Made by a program: the position numbers and the translations under genes. A stretch of 64,000 nt of DNA, taken from NCBI RefSeq assembly GCF_041378895.1, contig NZ_CP144212.1:1101501-1165500 (forward strand). Direction: 5' to 3'. Origin of the DNA: Dechloromonas sp. ZY10 (GTDB taxonomy: Bacteria > Pseudomonadota > Gammaproteobacteria > Burkholderiales > Rhodocyclaceae). Below are positions 1 to 10,697 of the stretch, piece by piece (the stretch's first letter is position 1; the number at the start of each line of letters is the position of its first letter). A model generated the notes under the pieces. That model had not been told where the DNA came from. It saw nothing but the letters and a program-made list of their open reading frames with translations, and ran no database searches.

Positions 1-1
1 A

Positions 2-487
2 TTACTGCGCCGTGGCGAGGTGGTTGTCGACCTTGGCGCCACCCCAGGGGGGTGGTCGCAGGTGGCCGTCAAGCGGGTTGGTGGCGAGGGGTTGGTGATC
101 GCTCTGGATTTGTTGGAAATGGAACCTCTGCATGGCGTGCACTTCATTCAGGGGGATTTTCGTGAGGATGATGTGCTCGAACGCCTGGAGGCCTGCGTTG
201 GTGAGCGCCAGGTTGGTCTGGTGATGTCGGACATGGCTCCCAATATGTCCGGGGTGCCGCTGGTTGATCAGGCCAGGGTGATGCATCTGGCGGAACTGGG
301 TCTGGAGTTTTCCCGGGCGCATTTGAAACCGGATGGGGCTTTCCTGGTCAAAGTGTTTCAGGGTAGTGATTACGAGGCGTTTTTGCGCCTGATGCGCGAG
401 ACTTTCAAGACCGTTCAGGTGCGTAAGCCGGATGCTTCGCGTGATCGCAGTCCGGAGTTGTATTTGCTGGGTCGTGTCTTGCGTTGA
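2..487 (+). CDS. rlmE: 23S rRNA U2552 2'-O-methyltransferase RlmE (FtsJ), 5' end outside the window
   Basis: This is the C-terminal part of the heat-shock methyltransferase that modifies U2552 in the A-loop of 23S rRNA during late 50S assembly. The frame is open to the window edge, so the start codon lies outside. Visible are the SAM-binding motif VDLGATPGGWSQVA, the catalytic Asp in VMSDMAPNMSG, the Lys in FLVKVFQG and the Glu in RSPELYLLG. Together with an upstream Lys not seen here, these form the family's K-D-K-E tetrad. ftsH follows 55 bp downstream, the usual rlmE-ftsH pairing. Confidence 0.95.
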   Translation, partial: LLRRGEVVVDLGATPGGWSQVAVKRVGGEGLVIALDLLEMEPLHGVHFIQGDFREDDVLERLEACVGERQVGLVMSDMAPNMSGVPLVDQARVMHLAELGLEFSRAHLKPDGAFLVKVFQGSDYEAFLRLMRETFKTVQVRKPDASRDRSPELYLLGRVLR

Positions 488-542
488 AAGTTTTGTTTAG
501 AATGTCGTCTTTTCGCTCGACGTTGGATAGAGGAGAGCAGGC

Positions 543-2426
543 TTGAACAACATGTTCAAAAATCTTGCGGTCTGGCTGGTGATCGGCCTGGTGTTGATGA
601 CCGTTTTCAACCAGTTCAATAACCGGCAGGTTCCGAACGGTTCGATCGAGTATTCCCAGTTCATCGAAGAGGTGAAGCAGGGGCGGATTGCCAAGGTGGT
701 GATGGAGGGGCGTACCCTGAAGGCCACCACTTCCGAAGGCAAGCGGATTACGTCGTATGCGCCGCCGGATCTGTGGCTGGTTTCCGACCTGCTCAAAAAT
801 GGGGTGAAAATCGAAGCCAAACCCGAAGAAGAGCCATCTTTTCTGATGAATCTCTTCGTCAGTTGGTTCCCGATGTTGCTTCTGATCGGGGTTTGGGTGT
901 TCTTCATGCGGCAGATGCAGGGCGGTGGCAAGGGCGGTGCTTTTTCTTTCGGGAAGTCCCGCGCACGGATGATGGACGAAGCGCAGAACACCATTACCTT
1001 TGTTGATGTCGCTGGTTGCGATGAAGCCAAGGAGGAAGTTCAGGAGTTGGTCGACTTCCTGCGCGATCCATCCAAATTCCAGAAGCTGGGTGGCCGCATT
1101 CCTAAGGGGGTCCTGATGGTCGGCAATCCGGGAACCGGCAAGACCCTGCTGGCGAAGGCTATTGCTGGTGAAGCCAAGGTGCCGTTCTTCAGCATTTCCG
1201 GTTCCGATTTCGTCGAGATGTTTGTCGGCGTCGGCGCGGCGCGAGTTCGCGACATGTTTGAAAATGCCAAAAAACACGCACCATGCATTATCTTCATCGA
1301 TGAAATCGATGCGGTTGGTCGTCATCGTGGTGCCGGTCTTGGTGGCGGTAATGATGAGCGCGAACAGACCCTGAACCAATTGCTGGTTGAGATGGATGGC
1401 TTCGAAGGCCATACCGGGATCATTGTGATTGCAGCCACTAACCGTCCTGATATTCTCGACCCGGCGCTGTTGCGTCCGGGGCGTTTTGACCGCCAGGTCG
1501 TGGTGCCGCTGCCGGATATTCGTGGTCGCGAGGAAATTCTCAAGGTGCACATGCGCAAGGTTCCGATTGCCGGTGATGTCAAGGCAGACATCATTGCGCG
1601 CGGTACGCCGGGTTTTTCCGGTGCCGATCTCGCGAACTTGGTGAACGAGGCAGCGTTGTTCGCGGCCCGCGGGAACAAGCGTCTGGTCGACATGGAGGAT
1701 TTTGAGAAGGCCAAGGACAAGATCATGATGGGGGCCGAGCGCCGCAGCATGGTTATGACCGAGGAAGAGAAGATGAACACGGCTTACCACGAGTCAGGCC
1801 ATGCCGTAGTTGCCAAGCTGGTCCCGAAGTCGGATCCGGTGCATAAGGTGACGATCATCCCGCGCGGACGCGCACTCGGCTTGACCATGCAGTTGCCGGA
1901 ACAGGATCGGTATGCTTACGACAAGGAGTATCTGTTGTCGAGGATCGCGGTTCTGTTTGGTGGCCGGATTGCCGAAGAGTTGTTCATGAATCAGATGACT
2001 ACCGGCGCTTCTAACGACTTTGAGCGTGCTACCTCGATGGCCCGGGATATGGTGACTCGTTACGGGATGTCGGATCTCGGTGTCATGGTCTATGGCGAGA
2101 ATGAAGGCGAGGTGTTCCTCGGCCGGTCAGTGACTCAGCACAAGAATGTTTCCGAGGCGACGATGCAGAAGGTTGACGCAGAAATCGCAAGGATCATTGA
2201 TCAGCAGTATGCACTTGCGCGCAAGTTGCTCGATGAGAACCGCGACAAGGTCGAGGCGATGACCAAAGCGTTGCTGGATTGGGAGACCATCGATGCCGAA
2301 CAGATTGACGACATTATGGCCGGGCGTCCGCCGCGTCCGCCCAAGCCTTCTGGTGGCAAGGCGGTGGGCGGTAGTGGCGGAGGTGGTTCGCCGGACGCCG
2401 AACCCAGCGCAACACCGGCGGTCTGA
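543..2426 (+). CDS. ftsH: ATP-dependent zinc metalloprotease FtsH
   Basis: Membrane-anchored AAA+ protease that degrades misfolded membrane proteins and regulators such as LpxC and sigma32. The 627-residue protein has TM1 (about 7-23), a periplasmic loop, TM2 (about 107-122), Walker A GNPGTGKT (194-201), Walker B IIFIDEID, the second region of homology [20 protein letters not shown] and the zinc site HESGH (about 416-420). Walker A has Asn where GPPGTGKT is usual. The chosen start is TTG 543, giving [11 protein letters not shown], with AGGAGAG at 531-537 about 5 bp ahead. The ATG at 552 would be spaced too far. The C-terminal tail is Pro/Gly-rich. Confidence 0.97.
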   Translation: MNNMFKNLAVWLVIGLVLMTVFNQFNNRQVPNGSIEYSQFIEEVKQGRIAKVVMEGRTLKATTSEGKRITSYAPPDLWLVSDLLKNGVKIEAKPEEEPSFLMNLFVSWFPMLLLIGVWVFFMRQMQGGGKGGAFSFGKSRARMMDEAQNTITFVDVAGCDEAKEEVQELVDFLRDPSKFQKLGGRIPKGVLMVGNPGTGKTLLAKAIAGEAKVPFFSISGSDFVEMFVGVGAARVRDMFENAKKHAPCIIFIDEIDAVGRHRGAGLGGGNDEREQTLNQLLVEMDGFEGHTGIIVIAATNRPDILDPALLRPGRFDRQVVVPLPDIRGREEILKVHMRKVPIAGDVKADIIARGTPGFSGADLANLVNEAALFAARGNKRLVDMEDFEKAKDKIMMGAERRSMVMTEEEKMNTAYHESGHAVVAKLVPKSDPVHKVTIIPRGRALGLTMQLPEQDRYAYDKEYLLSRIAVLFGGRIAEELFMNQMTTGASNDFERATSMARDMVTRYGMSDLGVMVYGENEGEVFLGRSVTQHKNVSEATMQKVDAEIARIIDQQYALARKLLDENRDKVEAMTKALLDWETIDAEQIDDIMAGRPPRPPKPSGGKAVGGSGGGGSPDAEPSATPAV

Positions 2427-2442
2427 GTTTCAGTAATACTCG

Positions 2443-2468
2443 CCGGGAGTCTTGGACTCCCGGTTTTT
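2443..2468 (+). terminator. Intrinsic terminator or attenuator between ftsH and folP
   Basis: A perfect 9-bp stem, CCGGGAGTC with GACTCCCGG around a 3-nt loop, is followed by TTTTTCTTTT. It lies only 17 bp after the ftsH stop. The T-run ends directly before the folP start region, so read-through would set how much folP-glmM is transcribed from ftsH. Confidence 0.85.
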
Positions 2469-2485
2469 CTTTTGTGGAGTTCCTT

Positions 2486-3325
2486 TTGCTGCACTGTGGA
2501 AAGTATCGTTTATCGCTAGAGCGCCCGTTGGTAATGGGAATTGTCAATTTGACGCCCGATTCGTTTTCCGGTGATGGCGTGGGGGCTGTATCCGTTGCTG
2601 CTGCGCTGGCGCATGCCCGTGCGCAGTTGGAGGCGGGGGCCGATATTCTCGATCTCGGCGCTGAGTCATCCCGTCCGGGGGCTCCAGCGGTGACAGCTAA
2701 GGATGAATTGGCGCGTTTGTTGCCTGTGCTGCGCGAGGTAGTTACCTGGGGGGTTCCTGTCTCTGTCGATACCTACAAGCCGGAGGTAATGGAGGCTGCA
2801 TTGGCCGCAGGTTGCGCGATGATTAATGACATCTCCGGCATGCGCAGCCCGGAGGCCTTGGCGGTTGTCGCCGGGGCGGATTGCGGTATCTGCGTGATGC
2901 ATATGCAGGGCGTGCCGGGGAGTATGCAGGATGCCCCTAGTTATGTCGATGTGCTTGGGGAGGTGAATTCCGAGTTGTTGGCGGCTGTCGCCCGATGTCG
3001 CGAAGCTGGGGTCGATGATGCGCGTTTGGTGTTGGATCCTGGTTTTGGTTTCGGCAAGACCGCAGCGCACAATTTTTCGCTTTTTCGCGGGTTGACCGTG
3101 ACTGCTGCGCTGGGGTGGCCTGTATTGGTTGGGGTTTCCCGAAAGAGCATGCTGGGCGCAGTCACCGGGCGACCGGTTGAGGAGAGATTGTCAGCCAGCG
3201 TAGTTGCGGCTGCCTTGGCTGCTCAGAAGGGGGCGGCGATTCTGAGGGTGCATGACGTGGCGGCAACCTGCGATGCCTTGAAGGTTTTGCGGGCGGTTGA
3301 GGAATGTGGGGTGGAGAATGGCTAG
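2486..3325 (+). CDS. folP: Dihydropteroate synthase FolP
   Basis: Condenses p-aminobenzoate with hydroxymethyl-dihydropterin pyrophosphate in cytosolic folate synthesis; the sulfonamide target. TIM-barrel signatures are [49 protein letters not shown] and [13 protein letters not shown]. The start is uncertain. GTG 2474 opens the frame, but there the only upstream sequence is the terminator T-run. TTG 2486 has GTGGAG (2474-2479) 6 bp ahead, so I prefer 2486. The last 8 bp overlap glmM, the typical folP-glmM coupling. Confidence 0.95.
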   Translation: MLHCGKYRLSLERPLVMGIVNLTPDSFSGDGVGAVSVAAALAHARAQLEAGADILDLGAESSRPGAPAVTAKDELARLLPVLREVVTWGVPVSVDTYKPEVMEAALAAGCAMINDISGMRSPEALAVVAGADCGICVMHMQGVPGSMQDAPSYVDVLGEVNSELLAAVARCREAGVDDARLVLDPGFGFGKTAAHNFSLFRGLTVTAALGWPVLVGVSRKSMLGAVTGRPVEERLSASVVAAALAAQKGAAILRVHDVAATCDALKVLRAVEECGVENG

Positions 3326-4691
3326 GAAATATTTTGGGACCGATGGTGTTCGCGGGCGAGTTGGAGTATCTCCGATCACGCCGGATTTTGTTATGCGGCT
3401 GGGTTATGCGGCCGGGCGGGTATTGATTGAAGGCTCTGGTTTGCCCGGAGGTGAACGTCCGGCGGTATTGATCGGTAAGGATACGCGGCTTTCCGGCTAT
3501 ATGCTGGAATCAGCTTTGGAGGCCGGCTTCTCCGCCGCCGGGGTAGATGTCTGTCTGGTCGGGCCTTTGCCAACGCCGGCAATTGCTTACTTGACCCGAG
3601 CCTTGCGCTTGCAGGCGGGGGTGGTGATTTCTGCGTCCCATAATCCCTACGCGGATAATGGCATCAAGTTTTTTTCCGCGCAGGGGACCAAGTTGCCGGA
3701 TGCGGTGGAGCTGGCGATTGAGGCTCGGGTAGATGCCCCGCTGGAGTGCGTCGCCTCGGCCGATCTCGGGCGGGCCAAGCGTATCGACGACGCCAGGGGT
3801 CGCTACATCGAGTTCTGCAAAAGCACCTTTCCGGCCGATCTTGATTTGCGCGGCATGAAGATTGTTGTCGATTGTGCGCATGGCGCAGCTTACCAGACCG
3901 CACCCAGCGTCTTTCATGAATTGGGGGCCGAGGTGATTGCTATCGGGGTGCAGCCCAATGGTCTGAATATTAACGAAGCTTGCGGTGCAACCTCTCCAGG
4001 GGCGCTGATCGAGGCGGTGCGGGCCTCTCGCGCAGATCTTGGGTTGGCATTGGATGGTGATGCTGACCGAATTCAGATGGTCGACGCCGAGGGGGGGCTG
4101 TACGACGGCGATCAGTTGCTTTATGCGATTGTCAGACAGCGCGCTGCCTCCGAGCCGGTGGCTGGTGTGGTTGGAACCCTGATGTCGAATCTGGCGCTTG
4201 AGCACGCCTTTGCGGAGATGGGTATTCCGTTTGCGAGGGCGGCTGTTGGCGACCGTTATGTGCTCGAAATGTTGCATGCCAAAGGCTGGATTTACGGAGG
4301 GGAAAGTTCCGGGCATATCTTGGCGCTTGATCGGCATAGCACTGGGGATGGGACTGTAGCTGCCTTGCAGGTTCTTGCGGCATTGCGCCTGCAGAAGTGC
4401 TCGCTGCGGGATTTGTTGGCAGATTTGCAGCTCTATCCCCAAAAAATGATCAACGTTCCGGCTCCACGCGGGTGCCGCTGGCAGGATTATTCTGAACTGG
4501 TGGCACGGGTTGGTATGGTTGAGACCCGGATGGCGGGGCGGGGGCGGGTTTTGCTTCGGGCTTCGGGTACCGAGCCCGTGCTGCGGGTGATGGTGGAGGG
4601 GCAGGACAGAGTTGAAGTCGAGGCTGCTGCCGTAGAGTTGGCTGAGGTTGCACGTAAGGCCTTGGTTGGGATGGATGGGGTTGCTGACTAA
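3318..4691 (+). CDS. glmM: Phosphoglucosamine mutase GlmM
   Basis: Interconverts glucosamine-6-phosphate and glucosamine-1-phosphate on the way to UDP-GlcNAc, peptidoglycan and LPS. The 457-residue protein starts [13 protein letters not shown]. It shows the phosphoserine loop [14 protein letters not shown], the Mg2+ loop [12 protein letters not shown], the sugar-binding GGESSGH and the phosphate-binding [15 protein letters not shown] 3318 sits inside the end of folP, with GTGGAG just upstream, so the two are translationally coupled. The in-frame upstream start at 3297 would add seven non-conserved residues and was not used. Confidence 0.97.
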   Translation: MARKYFGTDGVRGRVGVSPITPDFVMRLGYAAGRVLIEGSGLPGGERPAVLIGKDTRLSGYMLESALEAGFSAAGVDVCLVGPLPTPAIAYLTRALRLQAGVVISASHNPYADNGIKFFSAQGTKLPDAVELAIEARVDAPLECVASADLGRAKRIDDARGRYIEFCKSTFPADLDLRGMKIVVDCAHGAAYQTAPSVFHELGAEVIAIGVQPNGLNINEACGATSPGALIEAVRASRADLGLALDGDADRIQMVDAEGGLYDGDQLLYAIVRQRAASEPVAGVVGTLMSNLALEHAFAEMGIPFARAAVGDRYVLEMLHAKGWIYGGESSGHILALDRHSTGDGTVAALQVLAALRLQKCSLRDLLADLQLYPQKMINVPAPRGCRWQDYSELVARVGMVETRMAGRGRVLLRASGTEPVLRVMVEGQDRVEVEAAAVELAEVARKALVGMDGVAD

Positions 4692-4721
4692 CTGGCCGTC
4701 TTTTCACGTTGCTGGCCTTTC

Positions 4722-4751
4722 TTGACCCGCAAAATTTTGGCTCTGTATAAT
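4722..4751 (+). promoter_or_regulatory. Sigma70-type promoter for tpiA-secG and genes downstream
   Basis: TTGACC (4722-4727) and a consensus TATAAT (4746-4751) are separated by 18 bp in the 94-bp gap after glmM. The start of transcription would fall around 4758, about 28 bp before the tpiA ATG. This fits tpiA beginning a new transcription unit inside the housekeeping block. Confidence 0.82.
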
Positions 4752-4785
4752 CGTCAGGTTTTTCCTGCGAAAAAGAGTGCAGATG

Positions 4786-5535
4786 ATGCGTAAGAAGTTG
4801 GTGGCCGGGAATTGGAAAATGAACGGTTCGCTCGCCAAAAATCAGGTATTGCTCGATTCAGTGAAGCAAGGTCTGGCGAGCGCGCCCTGTGATGTTGCGG
4901 TTTTTCCACCGTTTCCCTATTTGCTCCCGGCGTTCGAGTCTCTGCGTGGTACGAGGGTGGCGATTGGGGCGCAGACCCTCAGTGAATATCCGGAGGGGGC
5001 CTATACCGGCGAAGTCTCTGCCGGCATGCTGAAGGAACTGGGGTGTGTTTATGTGCTAGTTGGGCATTCCGAGCGGCGTTCGCTGTTCGGAGAGTCGGAT
5101 TCGACTGTGGCGGCCAAGTTCGTGGCGGCGTTGAGTGCCGGTTTGTTACCTGTCCTGTGTTTTGGAGAGACGCTGGCGGAACGTAATGCCGGGGTTGCGC
5201 TTGATGTTGTCAAGCGGCAGGTTCTTGCCGTTCTTGAGCGGTGTGGCGGAGTTTGGCCTGAGCAGGCGCTGCTGGCTTATGAGCCAGTCTGGGCGATTGG
5301 TACCGGATTGACGGCGACGCCCCTGCAGGCTCAGGAGGTCCATGCTTTTGCCCGATCATTGCTGGTGTCGGGTGTGGCGGAGAGAGATGCTGGTGTGCGT
5401 ATTCTCTATGGCGGCAGTGTCAAGCCGCAAAATGCGGCTGAGTTGTTTGCGCAACCGGATATTGATGGTGGCCTGATTGGGGGTGCTTCCTTGCAGGCCG
5501 AAGACTTTTTGGGAATCTGCCGCGCGGCAGTTTAG
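4786..5535 (+). CDS. tpiA: Triose-phosphate isomerase
   Basis: Interconverts dihydroxyacetone phosphate and glyceraldehyde-3-phosphate in glycolysis and gluconeogenesis. The protein starts MRKKLVAGNWKMNG, with the substrate Lys in NWKMNG, the electrophilic His in GHSERR, the catalytic Glu in AYEPVWAIGTG and the phosphate loop YGGSVKP. Length (about 250 residues) is normal. ATG 4783 immediately precedes ATG 4786 and is an equally possible start; AAAGAG at 4772-4777 could serve either. secG follows after 13 bp. Confidence 0.97.
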   Translation: MRKKLVAGNWKMNGSLAKNQVLLDSVKQGLASAPCDVAVFPPFPYLLPAFESLRGTRVAIGAQTLSEYPEGAYTGEVSAGMLKELGCVYVLVGHSERRSLFGESDSTVAAKFVAALSAGLLPVLCFGETLAERNAGVALDVVKRQVLAVLERCGGVWPEQALLAYEPVWAIGTGLTATPLQAQEVHAFARSLLVSGVAERDAGVRILYGGSVKPQNAAELFAQPDIDGGLIGGASLQAEDFLGICRAAV

Positions 5536-5548
5536 AAGGGTGTAAGGC

Positions 5549-5920
5549 ATGAACTGGTTTTTTTCCTTGGTATTGACGATCCATATTTTGGTCGCCTTGG
5601 CGATTGTCGGTCTGGTCCTGATGCAGCACGGCAAGGGGGCTGACATGGGGGCCGCGTTTGGCAGCGGTGCTTCCGGGAGCTTGTTTGGGGCTTCCGGTTC
5701 GGCCAATTTTCTTAGCCGGGCTACCGGTATTCTCGCAACCGTGTTCTTTTTGACTAGTCTGACCCTGGCTTATGTAGCGGCGGATAAGCCAAAAACGACT
5801 GGCAGTGTGATGCAGGACGCGGTACAATCGCAAGCTGTTCCGCAGGCTGCAGAGCAGTCCTCCGGGATGGCTGCTGCGGGGGTTGAAGGTGCCTCCAAGG
5901 CAGTGAATATTCCGAAGTAA
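5549..5920 (+). CDS. secG: Protein translocase subunit SecG
   Basis: Small accessory subunit of the SecYEG inner-membrane channel. The 123-residue protein has two membrane segments (about 4-22 and 53-74). The cytoplasmic loop between them carries the family motif [21 protein letters not shown]. The C-terminal tail is Ala/Gln-rich and low in conservation. It is 13 bp behind tpiA and upstream of a tRNA-Leu and nuoA, a conserved tpiA-secG-tRNA-nuo arrangement. No terminator is visible after the stop. Confidence 0.95.
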   Translation: MNWFFSLVLTIHILVALAIVGLVLMQHGKGADMGAAFGSGASGSLFGASGSANFLSRATGILATVFFLTSLTLAYVAADKPKTTGSVMQDAVQSQAVPQAAEQSSGMAAAGVEGASKAVNIPK

Positions 5921-5971
5921 AGCAGGCTTGTCCGGCTGGTGGGGAAATCTCCGGTCGGGCAATAAGGTTGT

Positions 5972-6056
5972 GCCGACGTGGTGAAATTGGTAGACACGCT
6001 ATCTTGAGGGGGTAGTGGCGCAAGCTGTGCGAGTTCGAGTCTCGCCGTCGGCACCA
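5972..6056 (+). tRNA. tRNA-Leu (anticodon GAG)
   Basis: 85-nt class II tRNA with acceptor arms GCCGACG and CGTCGGC, discriminator A and an encoded CCA. It has the D-arm sequence TGGTGAAATTGGTAGACAC, the anticodon GAG at 6006-6008, a long variable arm and the T-arm motif GTTCGAGTC. It lies 51 bp after secG and 58 bp before nuoA with no obvious promoter or terminator of its own, so it is probably cut out of a longer tpiA-secG-nuo transcript. Confidence 0.96.
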
Positions 6057-6114
6057 ATAATGAGCCAGGAGCTAGCTGCTGGCTTTGTATAAGAAACTGA
6101 ACTAATGGCGGCGG

Positions 6115-6489
6115 ATGATGGAAAACTACTTTCCTATCCTGATGTTCGTCCTGGTGGGGATTGCAATTGGTGTCTTGCCGGTTGCGATGGGCTTTTTGCT
6201 TGCCCCCAGTAGGCCGGATCCTGAAAAGCTCTCTCCCTACGAGTGCGGTTTTGAGGCTTTCGAAGATGCGCGCATGAAGTTTGATGTGCGCTATTACCTG
6301 ATAGCCATTCTCTTCATCCTGTTTGATCTTGAAATCGCCTTTCTTTTTCCATGGGCGACGATTTTCAAGGATATTGTCGCTACCGACTCAATCAAGCTCT
6401 TTGGTTTTGTCGAGATGATGGTGTTTGTCGCCATTCTGGTCGTTGGCTATGTATATGCCTGGGCCAAGGGTGCGCTGGAATGGGAGTGA
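6115..6489 (+). CDS. nuoA: NADH-quinone oxidoreductase subunit A
   Basis: Small membrane subunit of complex I at the junction between the peripheral and membrane arms. The 124-residue protein has three membrane helices (about 6-26, 60-82 and 95-115). The conserved loop [22 protein letters not shown] contributes to the quinone/proton switch region. Start ATG 6115 gives MMENYFP; ATG 6118 directly after it is an alternative. It is the first of 14 collinear nuo genes in the standard A-to-N order. Confidence 0.97.
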   Translation: MMENYFPILMFVLVGIAIGVLPVAMGFLLAPSRPDPEKLSPYECGFEAFEDARMKFDVRYYLIAILFILFDLEIAFLFPWATIFKDIVATDSIKLFGFVEMMVFVAILVVGYVYAWAKGALEWE

Positions 6490-6498
6490 GGCCGGGCT

Positions 6499-6975
6499 AT
6501 GGCGATTGAAGGCATTCTGCAGGAAGGCTTTGTCACGACGACGGCGGACAAGCTGATTAATTACATGCGCACCGGTTCGTTGTGGCCGATGACTTTTGGC
6601 CTTGCGTGCTGTGCCGTGGAGATGATCCACGCTGGTTGTTCACGTTATGACCTGGATCGTTTTGGTGTGGTTTTCCGCCCCAGTCCGCGTCAATCGGATG
6701 TGATGATTGTCGCAGGTACTTTGACGAACAAGATGGCTCCTGCCCTGCGCAAGGTCTACGATCAGATGGCTGAGCCGCGCTGGGTTATTTCGATGGGCTC
6801 CTGTGCCAATGGGGGGGGGTATTACCACTACTCCTATTCGGTGGTTCGTGGTTGTGATCGGATCGTGCCGGTTGATATTTATGTTCCGGGCTGTCCGCCG
6901 ACTGCTGAAGCTTTGTTGTACGGCATCATTCAGTTGCAAAACAAGATTCGCCGCACTAACACCATTGCACGTTAA
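6499..6975 (+). CDS. nuoB: NADH-quinone oxidoreductase subunit B
   Basis: Carries iron-sulfur cluster N2, the last electron donor to quinone. The adjacent pair in GLACCAVEM, the Cys in GSCANGG and the Cys in VPGCPPT are the four cluster ligands. At 158 residues it has the normal length. The [11 protein letters not shown] motif is encoded through a run of nine G (6811-6819), which is slippage-prone but in frame here. It follows nuoA after 9 bp. Confidence 0.97.
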   Translation: MAIEGILQEGFVTTTADKLINYMRTGSLWPMTFGLACCAVEMIHAGCSRYDLDRFGVVFRPSPRQSDVMIVAGTLTNKMAPALRKVYDQMAEPRWVISMGSCANGGGYYHYSYSVVRGCDRIVPVDIYVPGCPPTAEALLYGIIQLQNKIRRTNTIAR

Positions 6976-6994
6976 TTATCAGGGCTGATTCGCT

Positions 6995-7600
6995 ATGTCT
7001 GCTAAGTTGGAAGCGCTCTGCCAAAGCCTTCAGGATCGTTTCGGAGGGCAACTGAAGTCCATCGTCACAGCCTTGGGGGAAGTGACTGTCGAGGTCTCGG
7101 CGCAGGATTATTTGCAATTCATGCTTTCTTTGCGTGATGAGCAGGACTTTTCGTTCGAGGAAGTAACCGATCTCTGTGGTGTCGATTATTCGGCCTATGG
7201 TAACGGCTCCTGGCAGGGGCGGCGGTTTGCTGTTGTTGTTCATCTCTTATCTGTTCGGCATAATCGCCGTCTCCGCGTACGGGTCTTTGCCGAAGATGAT
7301 GAGTTTCCTGTTGTGCCCTCGATCATCGGTGTGTGGAAGAGCGCAAATTGGTTTGAGCGGGAAGCCTTTGACTTGTTTGGGGTTGCCTTCCCGGGGCACG
7401 ATGACCTTCGTCGTATCTTGACGGATTACGGCTTCATCGGTCACCCCTTCCGCAAGGATTTTCCGATTTCTGGGCATGTTGAAATGCGCTACGACCCTGA
7501 TCAGGGGCGTGTCGTCTATCAGCCGGTCAGCATTGAACCGCGCGAGAATACGCCGCGTATCGTGCGTGAAGACACTTACGGGGATGTAGCACATGGCTGA
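6995..7600 (+). CDS. nuoC: NADH-quinone oxidoreductase subunit C (30 kDa)
   Basis: Hydrophilic connecting subunit of complex I that packs against NuoD. The signature [22 protein letters not shown] is followed by [17 protein letters not shown] and the C-terminal [14 protein letters not shown] segment (here [10 protein letters not shown]). It is a separate gene (201 residues), not the NuoCD fusion seen in E. coli. Its last 8 bp overlap nuoD, suggesting coupled translation. Confidence 0.97.
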   Translation: MSAKLEALCQSLQDRFGGQLKSIVTALGEVTVEVSAQDYLQFMLSLRDEQDFSFEEVTDLCGVDYSAYGNGSWQGRRFAVVVHLLSVRHNRRLRVRVFAEDDEFPVVPSIIGVWKSANWFEREAFDLFGVAFPGHDDLRRILTDYGFIGHPFRKDFPISGHVEMRYDPDQGRVVYQPVSIEPRENTPRIVREDTYGDVAHG

Positions 7601-8846
7601 CATTCGCAACTTTACTCTCAACTTCGGTCCGCAACACCCTGCAGCGCACGGCGTTCTGCGCTTGGTGCTCGAGTTGGATGGGGAGGTGGTACAGCGGGCT
7701 GATCCACACATTGGTCTGCTTCATCGTGCGACCGAAAAGCTTGCAGAAACTCGCACCTGGGTTCAGTCTGTTCCTTACATGGATCGACTCGACTATGTGT
7801 CGATGATGTGCAACGAGCATGCGTACTGCTTGGCTACCGAAAAGCTTCTCGGCATCGAAGTGCCGGAGCGCGGTAAGTACATCCGTACGATGTTCGACGA
7901 AATTACCCGGATTCTGAACCATCTGCTGTGGATTGGTTGTCATGCGCTTGACGTGGGCGCGATGACCATGGCGCTTTATACTTTCCGTGAGCGCGAGGAT
8001 TTGATGGATGCTTACGAGGCTGTTTCCGGTGCTCGTTTGCATGCTGCTTATTATCGGCCGGGTGGCGTTTATCGCGATCTTCCTGATCGTATGCCGCAGT
8101 ACACCGAGTCTACTTGGACCAGCGCCAAGAAGGCTAAGGAATTGAACGAAAATCGCAGCGGTTCGCTGTTGGATTTTCTTGAAGATTTTACCGAGCGTTT
8201 TCCGAAATATCACTCTGAATACCACACGCTGTTGACCGATAACCGGATTTGGAAGCAGCGTCTGGTAAATGTTGGTGTGGTTAGCCCTGAGCGTGCGCTG
8301 CAGATGGGTTTCAGCGGAGCCATGCTGCGTGGCTCCGGGATTGCTTGGGATTTGCGCAAGAAGCAGCCCTATGCAGCCTATGACAAGGTTGATTTCGATG
8401 TGCCGGTCGGGGTAAATGGCGACAGCTATGATCGCTATTTGGTTCGCATGGAGGAAATGCTGCAGTCGAACCGGATCATTAAGCAATGTATCGATTGGTT
8501 GCGCAAGAATCCCGGTCCTGTCATTACTGATAACCACAAGGTTGCGCCTCCTAAGCGCGAGGACATGAAGTCCAATATGGAAGAGTTGATTCACCATTTC
8601 AAGCTCTTCACAGAAGGTATTCATGTTCCACCGGGTGAGGCGTATTCAGCTGTCGAACACCCCAAGGGGGAGTTTGGCATCTACTTCATTTCGGATGGTG
8701 CAAACAAACCTTACCGGATGAAGATTCGTGCCCCCGGCTACGTGCACCTTGCTGGTATGGATGAAATGTCGCGTGGTCACATGATCGCGGACGTTGTCAC
8801 CATTATCGGTTCCCAAGATATCGTTTTTGGCGAGATTGACCGCTGA
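7593..8846 (+). CDS. nuoD: NADH-quinone oxidoreductase subunit D (49 kDa)
   Basis: Forms much of the quinone-binding pocket next to cluster N2. The 417-residue protein begins [24 protein letters not shown], includes the HRATEKL segment, and ends in the family's conserved VFGEIDR. It overlaps nuoC upstream by 8 bp and shares one base with nuoE through the junction TGATG. Confidence 0.98.
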   Translation: MADIRNFTLNFGPQHPAAHGVLRLVLELDGEVVQRADPHIGLLHRATEKLAETRTWVQSVPYMDRLDYVSMMCNEHAYCLATEKLLGIEVPERGKYIRTMFDEITRILNHLLWIGCHALDVGAMTMALYTFREREDLMDAYEAVSGARLHAAYYRPGGVYRDLPDRMPQYTESTWTSAKKAKELNENRSGSLLDFLEDFTERFPKYHSEYHTLLTDNRIWKQRLVNVGVVSPERALQMGFSGAMLRGSGIAWDLRKKQPYAAYDKVDFDVPVGVNGDSYDRYLVRMEEMLQSNRIIKQCIDWLRKNPGPVITDNHKVAPPKREDMKSNMEELIHHFKLFTEGIHVPPGEAYSAVEHPKGEFGIYFISDGANKPYRMKIRAPGYVHLAGMDEMSRGHMIADVVTIIGSQDIVFGEIDR

Positions 8847-9319
8847 TGTTTTCCGCTGAGACCCTGCAGAAGTTTGCCCGCGAAGTCGGCAAGTATCCGG
8901 CTGATCAAAAACAGTCGGCCGTGATGGCATGTCTTGCGCATGCACAGGAAGAGCTAGGCTGGCTTCCTTCCGAGGCGATTGAGGGGGTGGCCAATTATCT
9001 TGGCATTGCCCCAATGGCTGCTTATGAAGTGGCCTCCTTTTACAACATGTACGACCTGAAGCCTGTGGGGAAGTACAAGATCACCGTCTGCACCAATCTG
9101 CCGTGCGCGTTGTCCGGTGGTTACCATGCGGGTGAGTACCTTCAGAAAAAATTGGGTGTTGGTTACAACGAGACTACTCCCGATGGCAAATTCACTTTGA
9201 AGGAAGGCGAGTGCATGGGGGCTTGTGGGGATGCTCCGGTGTTTATTGTGAACAACCGCAGCATGTGTAGCCACATGCACCCAGAGCAGATCGACAAGTT
9301 GCTGGAGGAGTGCAAATAA
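8846..9319 (+). CDS. nuoE: NADH-quinone oxidoreductase subunit E (24 kDa)
   Basis: Thioredoxin-fold subunit of the NADH dehydrogenase module holding the [2Fe-2S] cluster N1a. The four ligand cysteines are in CTNLPC and ECMGAC. The protein has 157 residues. The start overlaps the nuoD stop (TGATG) and the stop overlaps the nuoF start (TAATG), so nuoD, nuoE and nuoF are tightly coupled. Confidence 0.97.
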   Translation: MFSAETLQKFAREVGKYPADQKQSAVMACLAHAQEELGWLPSEAIEGVANYLGIAPMAAYEVASFYNMYDLKPVGKYKITVCTNLPCALSGGYHAGEYLQKKLGVGYNETTPDGKFTLKEGECMGACGDAPVFIVNNRSMCSHMHPEQIDKLLEECK

Positions 9320-10647
9320 TGGCAATGCTTGGTTCGATCAACGGTCTTCTGATGGAAGGCCTAGACGGTGACAACACTTGGCGGTTGAAAGATTACGTTG
9401 CCCGCGGCGGCTATCAGCAACTGCGAAAAATCCTGGAAAATAAAATTTCCCAGGAGGAAGTGATTAGTGAAGTCAAGAAATCGGTTCTCCGCGGTCGTGG
9501 CGGTGCCGGTTTCCCGACTGGCTTGAAGTGGTCGTTCATGCCGCGTTCATTTCCGGGCGATAAGTACGTGGTTTGTAACACCGACGAAGGCGAGCCTGGT
9601 ACCTTCAAAGATCGTGACATCATGCGGTACAACCCGCATGCTGTGATTGAGGGAATGGCCATCGCTGCGTATGCCATGGGGGCTAATCGTGGCTACAACT
9701 ACGTTCACGGCGAAATCTGGGAGACTTATCAGCGTTTTGAAGAGGCGCTGGATGAGGCTAGGTCCGCAGGTTTCATTGGGCAGAACATTCTCGGGTCAGG
9801 GTTCAATTTCGAATTGTTTGCCCATCATGGCTACGGTGCCTACATCTGTGGCGAAGAAACCGCTCTGCTCGAATCGATCGAAGGAAAGAAGGGCCAGCCC
9901 CGGTTCAAGCCGCCTTTCCCCGCTTCTTTCGGCCTCTATGGCAAACCGACCACGATTAACAATACCGAGACGTTTGCCAGTATTCCTTTCATCCTGAAAA
10001 CCGGCGGAGAAGAATATCTTAATCTTGGTAAGCCGAATAATGGTGGGACTAAACTTTTCTCTGTGTCCGGCCACGTTAACCGGCCCGGTAATTACGAGAT
10101 TCCGCTAGGCACTCCGTTTTCCACCCTGCTGGAAATGTGTGGTGGGATGCGTGGCGGCCGCAAGCTCAAGGCGGTGATTCCTGGTGGATCATCCGCTCCG
10201 GTCTTGCCCGGCAATATCATGATGGACTGCACGATGGACTACGATTCGATCAGCAAGGCTGGTTCGATGCTCGGTTCCGGCGCAGTGATCGTGATGGATG
10301 AAACGGTGTGCATGGTCAAGGCGCTTGAGCGACTGTCCTTCTTCTACTACGAAGAGTCTTGCGGTCAATGTACGCCCTGTCGTGAAGGCACCGCATGGAT
10401 GTACAAGATCATCCACCGCATCGAAAACGGGCTCGGGAAGCCTGAAGATTTGGATTTGCTGAACAGTGTGCTCGGCAATATTTCCGGTCGTACCATCTGC
10501 GCCCTGGGAGATGCAGCAGCATTTCCTGTGCAGAGTTTCCTTAAGCATTTCCGTAGCGAGTTCGAATACCACATCGAACAAAAAACCTGTCTGGTGCCAA
10601 AAGAATTGCAGTGGAGCGGTAGCGGCTTCCACAAGATTCCGGCCTGA
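9319..10647 (+). CDS. nuoF: NADH-quinone oxidoreductase subunit F (51 kDa, NADH/FMN binding)
   Basis: Site of NADH oxidation in complex I. It shows the NADH/FMN glycine-rich [13 protein letters not shown], the FMN-binding [14 protein letters not shown] and the N3 [4Fe-4S] ligands in [12 protein letters not shown] plus a later Cys. Start ATG 9319 overlaps the nuoE stop. An upstream GTG at 9310 in the same frame lies inside nuoE and adds non-conserved residues, so it was not used. Length is 442 residues. Confidence 0.97.
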   Translation: MAMLGSINGLLMEGLDGDNTWRLKDYVARGGYQQLRKILENKISQEEVISEVKKSVLRGRGGAGFPTGLKWSFMPRSFPGDKYVVCNTDEGEPGTFKDRDIMRYNPHAVIEGMAIAAYAMGANRGYNYVHGEIWETYQRFEEALDEARSAGFIGQNILGSGFNFELFAHHGYGAYICGEETALLESIEGKKGQPRFKPPFPASFGLYGKPTTINNTETFASIPFILKTGGEEYLNLGKPNNGGTKLFSVSGHVNRPGNYEIPLGTPFSTLLEMCGGMRGGRKLKAVIPGGSSAPVLPGNIMMDCTMDYDSISKAGSMLGSGAVIVMDETVCMVKALERLSFFYYEESCGQCTPCREGTAWMYKIIHRIENGLGKPEDLDLLNSVLGNISGRTICALGDAAAFPVQSFLKHFRSEFEYHIEQKTCLVPKELQWSGSGFHKIPA

Positions 10648-10697
10648 ACAAGGTTATTCGCAAGCGATAGATAACAAACTGGCTACAAGGTAGCGAC

